Origin: CAZPXZ01 sp965221505
GTDB lineage: Bacteria; Pseudomonadota; Alphaproteobacteria; Rhodobacterales; CAZPXZ01
Assembly: GCA_965221505.1 (NCBI GenBank)
Contig: CBDCSI010000001.1
Coordinates: 496,001-560,000 of the forward strand
Length of the DNA: 64,000 nt
Reading direction: 5' to 3'
Part shown: piece after piece, positions 18,127 through 27,696 of the stretch
How the letters are laid out: each line of letters starts with the position of its first letter
Numbering within the stretch: position 1 is the first letter of the stretch
The notes under the pieces: model-generated
Databases searched by the model: none
What the model saw: the letters and a program-made list of their open reading frames with translations, nothing else
Told to the model about the DNA's origin: nothing
Position numbers and translations under genes: made by a program

Positions 18127-18478
18127 GAGACGACCGGGGCGGAGGACGGGATTGCGACGTTGCGCCCCGGCTCCGGGAGCGTCGATCCGCCCGGTTCGAC
18201 TCCGTCAGCCTCGCCGCAGCTTCGCGGTGCCGGTGGCCCTTGTCCGCTTCGGGAGCGGCCGACCGGCCGAGTCGGCGCTCCGTTTCCGTTCGTACCGTCC
18301 GTCAGAACCGGAGAGGGTCCGGATTCCCGGGAATGCCTGTACATGCGGCACGCTGCCGCCCCGGAGCCGCAGGAGGCGAACGCACGGAACGACTCGGCGG
18401 GTTCAGTTGCGGTCGCCGCCGGGCGATTCCGAGGACACGGCGACCCGAGGCGACCGCGCACTGCCGCGCGCGTACGGC
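18127..18478. other. Intergenic region with no gene seen
   Basis: A roughly 350-base stretch between two convergent genes. Only weakly coding-like frames are present on both strands. Its downstream edge is marked by the strong hairpin that ends the Bax-inhibitor-like transcript. Confidence 0.5.
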
Positions 18479-18504
18479 AAGCGGGCCTCCGAAGAGGCCC
18501 GCTT
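18479..18504 (-). terminator. Intrinsic-type terminator of the Bax-inhibitor-like gene
   Basis: A perfect 11-base inverted repeat, AAGCGGGCCTC and its complement, encloses a 4-base loop CGAA. It lies 22 bases past the stop of the minus-strand gene. On the minus strand the stem is followed by a short T-containing run only, but stem strength and position between convergent genes make a (possibly bidirectional) terminator likely. Confidence 0.75.
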
Positions 18505-18525
18505 CGACCGTTGCTGAAGACGCGT

Positions 18526-19272
18526 CTACTCTCGTGCCATTCCCAGGAAATGGAGCAGGAAGAGGAACATGTTCAGGAAGTCGAGATAGAGCGACAGGGC
18601 GCCCATGATCGCGCTCTTTTCCCGAATGGCGGCGCCGTCCCGGGCCTGGCCGATGTCACGGAGGCCGAGATAGGTGTTCTTGATCTTCTGCGTATCGTAC
18701 GCCGTCAGTCCGGCGAAGATCAGCACGCCGAGAACCGAGATCGCGAATTCGAGCGCGGACGAGGCCAGGAAGATGTTGACGATCATGGCCACCACGAGGC
18801 CGATCACGCCCATGATCAGGAAGGACCCCATGGCCGAGAGATCGCGCTTGGTCGTGTAGCCGTAGAGGCTCAGTCCGAGAAACGCGATGGCGGTGATGAA
18901 GAACGTCTTCGCGATCGAAAAGCCGGTGTAGATGACGAAGATCGACGAGATCGAGGCGCCGACCAGGGCGGCGTAAATCCAGAACAGGGCCTGCGCCGTT
19001 CCCGGCTGCAGCCGATGGATACGGGCGGCGAGGAAAAAGACCATGGCGAGCGGCGCCAGGATCACCAGCCAGACGAGCGGCGTTCCGTAGATCGCGCTCA
19101 CGAGAGCCGGGGTCGTCCCGATGCCGTACGCGACGACGCCGGTCAGGGTCATCGCTCCTGCCATCAGCCCGTATACGCGGGTCATGTAGGCTCGCAGGCC
19201 TTCGTCTACGCTGACGCCGACGGACTCCCGGGTCGCGGCAAAGGCTCGGGCCTGACGGTCGAATTCGGACAT
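18526..19272 (-). CDS. Bax inhibitor-1/YccA family membrane protein
   Basis: A 248-aa integral membrane protein with seven hydrophobic segments, the first near YGLMAGAMTLTGVVAYGIG and the last near the C-terminus. Family hallmarks include the Asp-containing LTAYDTQKIKN segment before the last membrane span, a region tied to pH-gated calcium leak in characterised TMBIM homologues. The N-terminal 25 residues (DRQARAFAATRESVGVSVDEGLRAYM) match the bacterial subgroup closely. It is a single-gene unit with a strong hairpin 22 bases downstream. In bacteria the physiological role is poorly defined, with links to membrane protein quality control. Confidence 0.92.
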   Translation of the reverse strand: MSEFDRQARAFAATRESVGVSVDEGLRAYMTRVYGLMAGAMTLTGVVAYGIGTTPALVSAIYGTPLVWLVILAPLAMVFFLAARIHRLQPGTAQALFWIYAALVGASISSIFVIYTGFSIAKTFFITAIAFLGLSLYGYTTKRDLSAMGSFLIMGVIGLVVAMIVNIFLASSALEFAISVLGVLIFAGLTAYDTQKIKNTYLGLRDIGQARDGAAIREKSAIMGALSLYLDFLNMFLFLLHFLGMARE

Positions 19273-19376
19273 TTGCGCTGATACTCCTCCGATTGGCGTT
19301 GCACCGCATAGCCGGTGCTACAGGAAATATGGGATATCTTGCGCCAAACTGCAAGTCCGGCGAAGAGTCGGTCGCC

Positions 19377-21914
19377 TCATTCGCGTCCGCGCAACAGCGT
19401 CGCCGGAGACGCGCGGACGGCGGCCCCGGCGAAGGCGAGACCGGCCGCGAGGCTCGCGGCGGCGCCGGCCGCAGTGGTCAGGAGGGCGATCGGGGCGGAG
19501 AACGCGAACCCGAGCTCCATGACGAACCGCAGAGTCGCCCACGCGCCTGCGGCCCCGAGACAGAGCGCGGCCAGCGCCGAAGCTGCGCCGAGGAGTCCCC
19601 ATTTGAGCGCCAGAGCCGAGAGAATCTCCCGCCGCGTCGCGCCGAGCGCCTTCCAGATCGCGCTCTCGTAGACCTGGCGCCGCTGCCCGGCCGCCGCGAC
19701 GCCGACCAGGACCGCCAGGCCGGTCAGCAGGGTCACGGCGCTGCCCCAGAGCGCGGCCGCCGCGATCTTCTCCAGTGTGCTTCGCGCGGCGTCGAGGCCC
19801 TCCTGGACCGAAACCGCGGCCGCCGCCGGACAGCATTCCGCCAGGCTGGCGAGGAACCCGTCCGATTTCGGCTCCTGGACGTAGACCGTGGCGAGATGCT
19901 GGTGGGGCGCAGAGGAGAGGCTCTTGCGGTCGAAGATCATCAGGAAGTTGATGCCGAGGCCCTGCCAGGTGATCTCCCTCAGATTGGCGATCGTTGCGGT
20001 AAGCGGACGTCCGAGCACGCTGACCGTGATCGTCGATCCGACGCCGAGCCCGAGTTCCCGCGCCTCCTCGGCGGCGAACGACACCAGCGGCGGTCCGTCG
20101 TAGTCGGACGGCCACCACGCGCCCTCGACGATCTTGGCGTCGGGCGGGGGTTCGTCGGCGTAGCTGAGGCCCCGGTCGCCTCGAAGGACCCAGGACGACT
20201 CCGGACCCACCTTGGCCTCCGCAGCCGGGACGCCGTTCAGACGGGTGACGAAGCCTCGCAGCATCGGCGCCGTATCGACGCGATCGGCGCCGACGTCCAG
20301 GGCCGCCGCCCTCAATGCGGGAATCTCCGCTTGCGATACGTCGAGCACGAAGTAGGCGGGCGCTTCCTCGCCGGCCAGCCCCCCGATCTCCGACCGGAGC
20401 GAATGGGAGATCAGCGCCACCGCACCGAGAAGCGCGATCGCGGTGCCGAGCGATACGGAAATGCCGCCGGCGTCGCCGCCCGCGCCTCCGATCTGTGCGA
20501 CTGCGCGCCGGAACGCCGGCGGCGCACCTCGCAGCGCCGGCGCGGCGCGCTTGCTCAACCAGGCGATTCCCCGACCGATCAGGGAGAGGATCGAGACGGC
20601 GAGCGCGAAGCCGCCCGCGAACCAGGAGGTCAGGAACACGTCTTGCGACAAGAGCAGCGCGACGCCGAACAGGCCGACCGCGGAGGCCGCGATGCCGGCC
20701 GCCCAGGGCGCGGAAATCCGCACGCCCATCGTCGCGCCCGCCGCGCGGAAGACGCTTGCGGCGGGCGTTTCGCAGGCCGAGGCGAGGGGGGCCAGCGCGA
20801 ACAGCAGCGCCGTGAGATAGCCCGCCGCCGCGGACAGGAGCACGGGGACCCAGTAGAGGTCGAACGCCGCCGGCACCGGCAGCAGGCTAGAGAGAAACGG
20901 GCCGAGCACGAGCGGCGCGCCGGCGCCGACGACCAGGCCGGCCGCGACCCCGACCGTCGCGATCGCGAGGGTCTGCGCGACGTATGCGGCGGCGACGGTG
21001 CCCCTGCCCGCGCCGATCGCCCGCAATGTGGCGATGGAGGTCGTCTTGCGCTGGAGGTAGGCGCGGATGGCGGAACCGGCGCCGATCCCGCCGAGCGCCA
21101 GCGCGGCGAGCGCCACCAGCGACAGGAAGCTGCCGAGACGCTGGACGAACCGCTCGACGCCGGGCACCCCCGAAAGCCGATCCCGCCAGCGCCAGCCGGC
21201 GTCGGGGAACCGGGCGTTCGCTTCCGCTCGGATCGCGGCCAGATCCTCTCCTTCGTCGACTTTCAGCCGATAACGCGGATAGTAGAGGCTGCCCCTCGCC
21301 AGAAGTCCCGCACCGTCGATCGCCTCCAGCCCGGCGAGGGCGCGCGGACCGAACTGCATGCCGCTCGTCACACGATCCGGTTCGGAGACGATACTGGCGC
21401 GGTATTCGAAGGAGCCGCTTCCCATCCGTACGAGGTCGCCGGGCCGAAGACCGAACCGCGCCGCCAGTTCCGGGGCGAGAACGATACCCGGGACGCCGTC
21501 GGCGTTCGGCGCGAGGGCTGCGTCCGGCTCGAGCGGGGGGTCGAGCAGGAGGGAGCCGTACAGCGGGTATTGCGGGTCGACGCCCTTGGCTTGCACCAGC
21601 GTTCGGTCGCCCGGGGCCGCGTCCTCGGGAGCGAGCATGCCGCGAAACGTCACGGCTCGGGATACGACCCCGATTCCGTTCAGGAAGTCCGCTTCCTCCG
21701 GGTCGGCGAACCGGTGCACGTAGCGGACCTCGATGTCGCCTCCGAGCACGTCGCGGGCGGAAAGGGAGAGGCCTTGCGAGATCGCCGCCAGCGTGGACGC
21801 CACTCCCGACACCGAGGCCACGCCGAGCGCCAGGCAGAGGACGAAGACGGGAAGCGCTTCCCGGCCGCCGCGCAACTCCGCACGGGCGATGCGGAGCGCA
21901 GGTCCCGCTCTCAT
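19377..21914 (-). CDS. YbbP-like ABC transporter permease (two FtsX domains)
   Basis: An 845-aa inner-membrane protein of the FtsX/MacB permease superfamily. An N-terminal membrane segment (VFVLCLALGVASVSGVAS) precedes a large periplasmic region. The first FtsX domain is around residues 255-420 (LGSFLSLVALAALALGGIGAG onward), followed by four to six further spans, a second periplasmic region and a second FtsX domain near the C-terminus (SAVTLLTGLAVLVGVAAAG). It overlaps the ATPase gene upstream by 4 bases. The pair plus the divergent esterase reproduces the ybbA-ybbP/tesA arrangement known from E. coli and many proteobacteria, although the transported compound is unknown. Confidence 0.9.
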   Translation of the reverse strand: MRAGPALRIARAELRGGREALPVFVLCLALGVASVSGVASTLAAISQGLSLSARDVLGGDIEVRYVHRFADPEEADFLNGIGVVSRAVTFRGMLAPEDAAPGDRTLVQAKGVDPQYPLYGSLLLDPPLEPDAALAPNADGVPGIVLAPELAARFGLRPGDLVRMGSGSFEYRASIVSEPDRVTSGMQFGPRALAGLEAIDGAGLLARGSLYYPRYRLKVDEGEDLAAIRAEANARFPDAGWRWRDRLSGVPGVERFVQRLGSFLSLVALAALALGGIGAGSAIRAYLQRKTTSIATLRAIGAGRGTVAAAYVAQTLAIATVGVAAGLVVGAGAPLVLGPFLSSLLPVPAAFDLYWVPVLLSAAAGYLTALLFALAPLASACETPAASVFRAAGATMGVRISAPWAAGIAASAVGLFGVALLLSQDVFLTSWFAGGFALAVSILSLIGRGIAWLSKRAAPALRGAPPAFRRAVAQIGGAGGDAGGISVSLGTAIALLGAVALISHSLRSEIGGLAGEEAPAYFVLDVSQAEIPALRAAALDVGADRVDTAPMLRGFVTRLNGVPAAEAKVGPESSWVLRGDRGLSYADEPPPDAKIVEGAWWPSDYDGPPLVSFAAEEARELGLGVGSTITVSVLGRPLTATIANLREITWQGLGINFLMIFDRKSLSSAPHQHLATVYVQEPKSDGFLASLAECCPAAAAVSVQEGLDAARSTLEKIAAAALWGSAVTLLTGLAVLVGVAAAGQRRQVYESAIWKALGATRREILSALALKWGLLGAASALAALCLGAAGAWATLRFVMELGFAFSAPIALLTTAAGAAASLAAGLAFAGAAVRASPATLLRGRE

Positions 21915-22588
21915 GCGTCGTCCGCCAGTCTTCCGCCCTGCAGTCGCATGACGCGTTCGGTCCTCGACGCGAGTTCGGAATTGTGGGTTACCATGACCAT
22001 CGTCGCGTTGCGGCGCGCGGCCGATTCGAAGAGGAGGTCCGCGATCGCGTTGCCCGTCGCGTCGTCGAGGTTGCCGGTCGGCTCGTCGGCGAGGATCAGG
22101 CTCGGCGCCGTGGCGACCGCCCGGGCGATCGCGACCCGCTGCTGCTCGCCGCCGGAAAGTTCCGTCGGATGGTGGTGGACGCGATCCCCGAGACCGACAG
22201 CGGCGAGTTCGTCGCGCGCCGCGCCGCGCGGGTCGGGGTGGTCGGCGAGATCGAGAGCGGTGGCCACGTTCTCGATCGCGGTCATGGTCGGGATGAGGTG
22301 GAAGGACTGGAACACGAAGCCGATATGCTCGCGGCGAAGGCGGGCGAGAGCGTTTTCGTTCAGACCCGCGAGTTCGTGTCCCAGCACCTGGACATGGCCG
22401 GAGGTCGGTGCCTCGAGGCCGGCCAGAAGCATGAGGAGAGAAGACTTGCCGGAACCCGACGGCCCGACGAGGGCCACAAGTTCGCCGCTTCCCACGCGGA
22501 AGCTGACCGACCTGAGCACGTCGACCGTTCCTCGCTCCGTCTCGAACGAAAGCGAGACGTCGCGCAATTGGAGGGCGATTTCTTCCAC
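21911..22588 (-). CDS. ybbA: YbbA/LolD-like ABC transporter ATPase
   Basis: A 225-aa ATPase of the MacB/LolD group working with the two-FtsX permease encoded next to it. Walker A is GPSGSGKSS, the Q-loop region FVFQSFHLIPTMTAIENV, the signature LSGGEQQRVAIARA, Walker B LILADEPTGNLD and the switch His in MVTHNSELA. The start is taken as GTG at 22588 (VEEIALQLRDV) because CCAGGAG lies upstream with good spacing and the length then matches LolD-like proteins. An upstream in-frame ATG would add about 43 residues of low-complexity sequence overlapping the divergent gene. The stop shares ATGA with the permease start. Confidence 0.88.
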   Translation of the reverse strand: MEEIALQLRDVSLSFETERGTVDVLRSVSFRVGSGELVALVGPSGSGKSSLLMLLAGLEAPTSGHVQVLGHELAGLNENALARLRREHIGFVFQSFHLIPTMTAIENVATALDLADHPDPRGAARDELAAVGLGDRVHHHPTELSGGEQQRVAIARAVATAPSLILADEPTGNLDDATGNAIADLLFESAARRNATMVMVTHNSELASRTERVMRLQGGRLADDA

Positions 22589-22601
22589 GGCGTTCTCCTG
22601 G

Positions 22602-23279
22602 CTGCGTGGCGTTCCTGCCTCTAACGGATTCCCGGCGCGAATCCTTCGATCGGCTCTCGCTGCCGGCTTCGTTCTGATCGCGTCCGCTGCGGCGTCCGCC
22701 GCGCAGGAAGAGCGCACGCTCCGGATCGTCGCGGTCGGCGATTCGCTCTTCGCGGGCTTCGGCCTCGACCCTCACGAAGGGCTTGTACCGCAATTGCAGG
22801 CCTGGTTGGCGGAACGGGGCGCGAAGGCGGAGATCGCGAACGCCGGCGTGTCGGGCGACACTACCGCCGGCGGCCTGGCCCGGCTCGACTGGTCGCTCGG
22901 AGACGACGCGGACGGCGTGATCCTCTCGCTCGGCGCCAACGACATGCTGCGCGGCATCGATCCGGCCGAGACGCGGGCCAATCTGGAAGCCATGCTGGAA
23001 CTTCTCGCGGCGCGGCGCCTGCCGGTGCTCCTGGCCGGAATGCGGGCCGGCGGCAATCTCGGGCCGGAGTACCAGGCCGCGTTCGATTCGATCTACCCCG
23101 ATCTCGCAAGAGAATACGGGACGGCGCTCTATCCCTTCCTGCTGGAGGGCGTGGCGATGGATCCAGCGTTGAATCAGGACGACGGAATTCACCCCAACCG
23201 CCAGGGGGTGGCGGTCATGGTCGAGGGGATCGGACCGTCCGTGTTGGCTCTCGTCGAATCGATTCGCGCCGGCCGATAG
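22602..23279 (+). CDS. tesA: TesA-type GDSL arylesterase / lysophospholipase
   Basis: An SGNH hydrolase of about 200-225 aa expected in the periplasm. Block I is VAVGDSLFAGFGL, block II AGVSGDTTAGG, block III LSLGANDMLRG and block V DGIHPN; Ser, Gly, Asn and the Asp/His pair of the catalytic set are all present. A hydrophobic signal peptide (ALAAGFVLIASAAASAAQ) precedes the mature domain. No ATG, GTG or TTG exists in frame at the right place: the nearest candidates are CTG at 22602 or ATC at 22641, so the start given is provisional. The divergent ybbA start is only 13 bases away, the classic tesA/ybbA pairing. Confidence 0.8.
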   Translation: MRGVPASNGFPARILRSALAAGFVLIASAAASAAQEERTLRIVAVGDSLFAGFGLDPHEGLVPQLQAWLAERGAKAEIANAGVSGDTTAGGLARLDWSLGDDADGVILSLGANDMLRGIDPAETRANLEAMLELLAARRLPVLLAGMRAGGNLGPEYQAAFDSIYPDLAREYGTALYPFLLEGVAMDPALNQDDGIHPNRQGVAVMVEGIGPSVLALVESIRAGR

Positions 23280-25241
23280 GCGGCCCCGGCGGCCTCGGCG
23301 GATGCCGGCCGCGGGTCGCCGCTTCCGGAACGGTCGGGGAGTCGCGTCTTGCGACGCAAAGTCGCCGTTCTCCCGAACTGCTGTGCGACACCGCTACGGT
23401 CGGGGCGGCGACTGGCACCATGTCCGCAAATGTGCCGTATTGCGGCTGCAGCCAGTTCAGGTGCCGAGCGACACGCCTGGGGAGGCTCGAGGCCGCCCGC
23501 CGGAAGGCTTGCCGGAAGCCGCGAATGCCGTCTGTCCTGATACTCCCGGGCTACGGCCGCGCTCACCAACGACCCGCTCGCGAAACCGCCGAAATCGAAG
23601 CGCGGTCCAGGCTCAGGACCTGCCCTGCAGGCGCCGGAGCGCCATTGACAATGCGGCCGTACCCAAGACGACGGGAACGTGCGCGGCCGGCCGAGCGGGC
23701 CAATCGGAACGAAGATGCCGCCAGCGGCGAGCGGAAGCGACGGACGGAGGAGAGGACGTCTCGTACGGCCCACGCGACGGTCGCGGCGCCTCCGTGCCTC
23801 CCTTCGTATTGCCGCGGTCGCGATACCCAAGAGCGCCTTCACCCTCGCAGCGAGCTGCCGGTATCGCTTCGGAAATACCGCTTCAGCCTTCAACGGAGAC
23901 AGGATGCCGTGAGGCGGACGTCCGACAGGGCGGGAGGTAACGGGCCCCACAGTCGGTCCGCTTCGTTGCGGTCATACTCCAACAGAGCGACCGCCTCGAT
24001 ATGCGCTGCGGCCTGCCCGGCACGACGGATGTCGTCTGGACGCGGCGCCGTATCGTCGCAAGCCGCGGGGCGTCCCGCAGCGGGTTCCGCATGAGGTCGG
24101 GGACCGGGGTTCGGTCAGCGTCCGGCATCGTCACAGCATTTGCTTCGCGCGGTGCGTCGCCGCGCTCGGCCTGCGTCCTTGCGTTTTTTCGGTCGTCGTC
24201 AGCGTGTCGGCGGGCTCGTTCTTCCGGTTCCGGCGTTGCACAGGCGCGGCGGTTCGGCAGCGGCAGCGGAGCCTTGCGCCCAGTTGCGCGTAAGCCGGGA
24301 GACGGTGCGGCGCTGGCGTCGGTGGTCGCGGGGGCGAGCTCGAGTCGAACGGCTTCCGGACTTCGCACCGGGGTCTGTTCGCGTCCGACGGGGCGTGCCC
24401 CGCGATTCTGTTGCCGGCAGGACGGCGTTCGCTTCGAGCGCGGGCGATCTGGGCGCCGAGCTTTCTTCGTCGACGGTTCATGCAGTCTTCGCGCTTCGCC
24501 GCAGCAGACGATGCGTCCTCCTTCTGTGCGATGCCGGAACCGGAATGCTGCGAACGGCGCTCGAGCGCACCGAACCTCCGCCTCCGGCCCCCGCCTGACG
24601 CCACAACTTCGTCGCGAACTCGCCGGCAAGCCGTGCCGTAGCGGGACTGTGGCCGCCGATCGACTCTGCCGGCCCGATTCCGGGCGCCGGAGGCCCGAGC
24701 CGGCTCGCCGATACCTCGCGACAGCCCGAATCGGACCCGCCAACCGCCCGCGGGGCCGAAGCCGCGCCGAAGTCGTAGCCGGCGGCCCGGAACGGCGCCC
24801 GGTGGCCGGAGAATCGGCCGTCGGGGCCGAATTGGCGGTTAGACCGACGATCCAGGTCAACCGTGAGCCTGGACGCGGTATACCGCTCCTGCCCGGCGGT
24901 ATCGCGCGCCGGCACGACAGCGCAGGCAAGCTTCGCCATCGAGACCGCGCCCGCCGTCCCGGCGACGAGCGCCTGTCGTCGGAGCCTGAGATCGAACAGG
25001 GCAACCATGGCAGGAACGCAAGGCGAACGTATCGCCATGACAGGGGATCAGTTACGCAAGAGCAACGGCTTGACGACACATGCGCGTAGTTCTGTGCGCA
25101 GGCCTTCGACAGAAGCTCTGATCTGCGGCTCCCGTGCGTTCGGCAGACGCGCTTCAAAGAGAATTGCCTGCCGAACGGTGATAGCGTAAGACGACGAACG
25201 GCTAACCTCGGCGGGCTGCCGATCAAGCAGGAGACGCCGGC
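23280..25241. other. About 2 kb without a recognisable gene
   Basis: Both strands contain open frames of up to about 450 codons, but their translations are Arg/Ser/Ala/Pro-rich, mirror one another across strands, and show no domain, membrane segment or well-placed ribosome-binding site. The region separates core metabolic genes from the accessory island that starts with vapB. It may be decayed coding sequence. No tRNA-like or integrase-like element was seen. Confidence 0.5.
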
Positions 25242-25538
25242 ATGGGCACCAGCATCACCGTCCGCGACATCGGTCCTGGGGACAATTCCTGGCTACGCCG
25301 CGCGGCGCAGCAGATCGGCGTCTCTATGGGGGAGCCGGTCCGCCGCCTGATCCACGAGAAGCGCGAGAAGGCCGAACGCCGGCCCAAGCCGTCCGAGGCT
25401 TTCGCGCGACACTTCGGGGAGGGGCACTGCGTCGACCTGCCGCCCCCTGCCCGATGCGGCTACAAACCCCTCTCTTTCTCCGCTAGCCTCGATTCCCAAC
25501 AGACGAAAATGATCTTACACGCTGGGCGGCGAGGGTAA
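25242..25538 (+). CDS. vapB: VapB/FitA-like antitoxin, 3' end overrun into an IS element
   Basis: A ribbon-helix-helix antitoxin of the FitA/VapB type. The N-terminal strand TSITVRDI is followed by a helix-turn-helix-like segment (WLRRAAQQIGVSMGEPVRRLI), and the toxin-binding tail has the typical AFARHFGEGHCVDLPPP and GYKPLSFS motifs. An AGGAG ribosome-binding site precedes the ATG. The reading frame now runs 98 codons because an IS inserted after codon 81, adding 17 IS-encoded residues. Excising the IS and one CTAG restores a frame ending ARDEG-stop (85 aa) whose TGA overlaps the vapC ATG. The present product probably keeps its DNA-binding domain and nearly all of its toxin-binding tail, but its toxin gene is broken. 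Confidence 0.8.
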   Translation: MGTSITVRDIGPGDNSWLRRAAQQIGVSMGEPVRRLIHEKREKAERRPKPSEAFARHFGEGHCVDLPPPARCGYKPLSFSASLDSQQTKMILHAGRRG

Positions 25539-25750
25539 GCGCCTGCCTGCTGCATTGCACTTGAATTCGCCGAGGTGTCATATCCGACGCTATTATTAGA
25601 CACCGTATGCCACACTCTGTAGCGAGGCGTCGACCAAGACGCCACTAGCGCGGACGGCTACCGACCCAAGCGACCGAGAGTCGATTTTGGCTACTACATA
25701 GTGAGTTACGCGGCAGATGTACCGCCTGAGCCGGGCACAGCTACCAGAGG

Positions 25751-25779
25751 TTGCAGCGACGCGATTCATATGATATAGT
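25751..25779 (+). promoter_or_regulatory. Promoter of the IS transposase
   Basis: A -35 box TTGCAG (25751-25756) and a -10 box TATAGT (25774-25779) are separated by 17 bases, close to the sigma-70 consensus. The transposase ATG is 30 bases downstream of the -10 and has a GGAGG ribosome-binding site. Confidence 0.65.
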
Positions 25780-25809
25780 GGCAATTGTTCTCTAATCGGA
25801 GGCTTTCAC

Positions 25810-27546
25810 ATGAGTTCGCTCGCCAGCCGTTTCCTTCGGCCGACCAACGCGACGCATCGGCAGTACGAGGCGCTGCGCGCTCACTTCGTCGAGGGGTTGC
25901 CCGTCGGCGAGGTCGCGGGCCGCTTCGGATACGCGCCGGGCACCTTCCGCAATCTCTGCACTGCCTTCCGGAAGAACCCCGACCGCCCTTTCTTCGAGGA
26001 GCCCAAGCCGGGACGAAAGCCGGAGGCCGCCCTTCCGGGCCGGGCCGACAGGAAGCGACGCGCCGTGGAGCTTCGCAAGAAACGGAATCTCTCGGTCGCG
26101 GAGATCAGCGAAACCCTCGCGCAAGAGAACATGCCCACCAGCGTCTCCGCCGTGGACCGCATGCTCAAGGAAGCCGGCATCGGGAAGCTGTGGAGAAGAA
26201 CGCGCGAGCAGCGGGCCAGGACCAAGCCGGAACCGGCGCCGGTCGCGGATCGGCGGGCGCTCAGCTTCGCCCCACGCCGCATCCGCACCCGCTTCGGCGG
26301 GTTGTTCCTGTTCGTCCCCGACCTCGTGCGCTGCGACCTGGACCGCATCGTCGAGCAGGCCGGCCTGCCCGGCAGCAGCCGCATTCCGGCCGATTGCGCC
26401 GTGCGATCCCTCCTCGCGCTCAAGCTCTGGGGGATCGGGCGCACGTACCGGATCATGCCCGACGCGCTCGACGAGGGCATCGCCCTGTTCGCCGGCCTGA
26501 ACGCGATCCCCAAGCGCTCGACCCTGTCCGAGTACTCCTGCCGGGCCGATCCGCGCGTCACGCCCGCGACGATGGACGCATGGCATCACGCCGCGCGAAG
26601 CCTCGGCGTCGACATCGGCGGCGGGGACTCCTTCGACCTAGACTTCCATACCATCCCCTATCACGGCGACGACGCGCTCAGCCAGCGCCACTACGTCTCC
26701 CGCCGCAGCCGCCGACAGCGCGGCGTGCTCGCCTTCCTCGCTCGCGACGCCGACGCGCGCATCTTCGTCTACTGCAACGCGCGACTGCGGAAGGAAGACC
26801 AGAACGACGAAATCCTCCGCTTCGCCGAAGCCTGGCGGCAGCGCACCGGAACGCTCCCGCGCGAGCTCGTCTTCGACAGCCGTCTGACCACCTACGCCAA
26901 CCTCGCCAGGCTCGACGAAATGGGCGTCGCCTTCCTCACCCTCCGCCGCAGGAGCCGCAAGATGCTCGACGAGCTCGGCGCGCCCGCGCAGCACTGGCGA
27001 CGCATCACCCTGAACAACGTCGGCCGGATCTATCGAAACCCCCGGATCCTCGAGAAAACCGTCGAACTCAAGGACTACCCCGCCGGACTCCGACAGATCG
27101 CCGTCGCCGACCTCGGCCACGAGAAACCCACCATCCTCGTCACCAACCAGAAGCGCGTCTCCGCAACCGCCCTCGTCGACCGATACGCACGGCGAATGGT
27201 CATCGAAAACACCATCGCCGACGCCGTCGACTTCTTTCACATGGACGCGCTCTCGGCCGTCGTTCCCCTCAAGGTGCACTTCGACCTGCAGATCACCGTC
27301 TTCGCCAACACCCTCTATCGGATCTTCGGCAACCGAATGAAGAACGGCATGCAGGACGCCAAACCCAGAACGATCTTCGAGAAACTCGTCAACTCACCCG
27401 CCGAGATCCAGATCGGCAAGGACGACGTCGTCGTAACACTCAGCCGACGAGCGAACAATCCCCTCTTGCTCGAAGCAGGCTACGAGCAGACGGACATCCG
27501 CATCCCGTGGCTCGCCGAAAAGCGACTCCGATTCCGCTTCTACTAG
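25810..27546 (+). CDS. DDE transposase of the IS (IS4-superfamily-like)
   Basis: A 578-aa transposase. The N-terminal 125 residues hold helix-turn-helix-like segments (LPVGEVAGRFGYAPGTFRNLC and LSVAEISETLAQENMPTSVSAVDRML). The catalytic domain shows candidate acidic residues Asp278 in DLDFHTIPYHGDD, Asp356 in LVFDSRLTTYANL and Glu466 in YARRMVIENTIADAVDFFH. The YxxRxxIE-type spacing is typical of the IS4/IS1634 superfamily with an RNase H fold. The frame is intact, a GGAGG site precedes the ATG, and a strong promoter lies upstream, so the element could be active. It ends 28 bases before the right inverted repeat. The exact IS family was not determined. Confidence 0.85.
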   Translation: MSSLASRFLRPTNATHRQYEALRAHFVEGLPVGEVAGRFGYAPGTFRNLCTAFRKNPDRPFFEEPKPGRKPEAALPGRADRKRRAVELRKKRNLSVAEISETLAQENMPTSVSAVDRMLKEAGIGKLWRRTREQRARTKPEPAPVADRRALSFAPRRIRTRFGGLFLFVPDLVRCDLDRIVEQAGLPGSSRIPADCAVRSLLALKLWGIGRTYRIMPDALDEGIALFAGLNAIPKRSTLSEYSCRADPRVTPATMDAWHHAARSLGVDIGGGDSFDLDFHTIPYHGDDALSQRHYVSRRSRRQRGVLAFLARDADARIFVYCNARLRKEDQNDEILRFAEAWRQRTGTLPRELVFDSRLTTYANLARLDEMGVAFLTLRRRSRKMLDELGAPAQHWRRITLNNVGRIYRNPRILEKTVELKDYPAGLRQIAVADLGHEKPTILVTNQKRVSATALVDRYARRMVIENTIADAVDFFHMDALSAVVPLKVHFDLQITVFANTLYRIFGNRMKNGMQDAKPRTIFEKLVNSPAEIQIGKDDVVVTLSRRANNPLLLEAGYEQTDIRIPWLAEKRLRFRFY

Positions 27547-27600
27547 CGTGGATGTGTCACACGATTACCTGGAGTTGGGAATCGAGGCTAGGGACGAGGG

Positions 27601-27696
27601 ATGAGCGCCCCGCGTGCATAGCTGAGAGACGCGAACGTCGTCTCCGACATGATGCGGCCGCGCCCTGAGCCGCGCGTCGCCGTTAATCTGGATTCG
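27601..27696 (+). pseudogene. vapC: vapC remnant (N-terminal 32 codons, internal stop)
   Basis: Starting at the ATG that would overlap the restored vapB stop, codons 8-32 read LRDANVVSDMMRPRPEPRVA followed by VNLDS. This matches the LLDTNVVSEMMRPRPEPRV opening of FitB/VapC PIN toxins. Codon 7 is TAG, and the first catalytic Asp survives in the RDAN position. PIN homology stops after codon 32, where the frame continues into unrelated sequence, so the rest of the toxin, with three of the four acidic residues, is missing. Confidence 0.75.

Larger units (their letters stand above)
25483..27591 (+). mobile_element. Insertion sequence with CTAG target duplication
   Basis: A 2.1-kb element with one transposase gene. 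Terminal inverted repeats CCTCGATTCCCAAC (25487-25500) and its exact complement (27574-27587) are flanked by CTAG on both sides (25483-25486 and 27588-27591). The duplicated CTAG is read as the target-site duplication because removing one copy plus the 2,101-base element rejoins vapB perfectly. The left 300 bases are distinctly less GC-rich than the surroundings and hold the transposase promoter. Confidence 0.85.

Noticed and set aside
23280..25241. Possible genes in the 2-kb gap before vapB
   Set aside because: Frames up to about 450 codons exist on both strands, but none has a domain, consistent ribosome-binding site or non-shadow composition.
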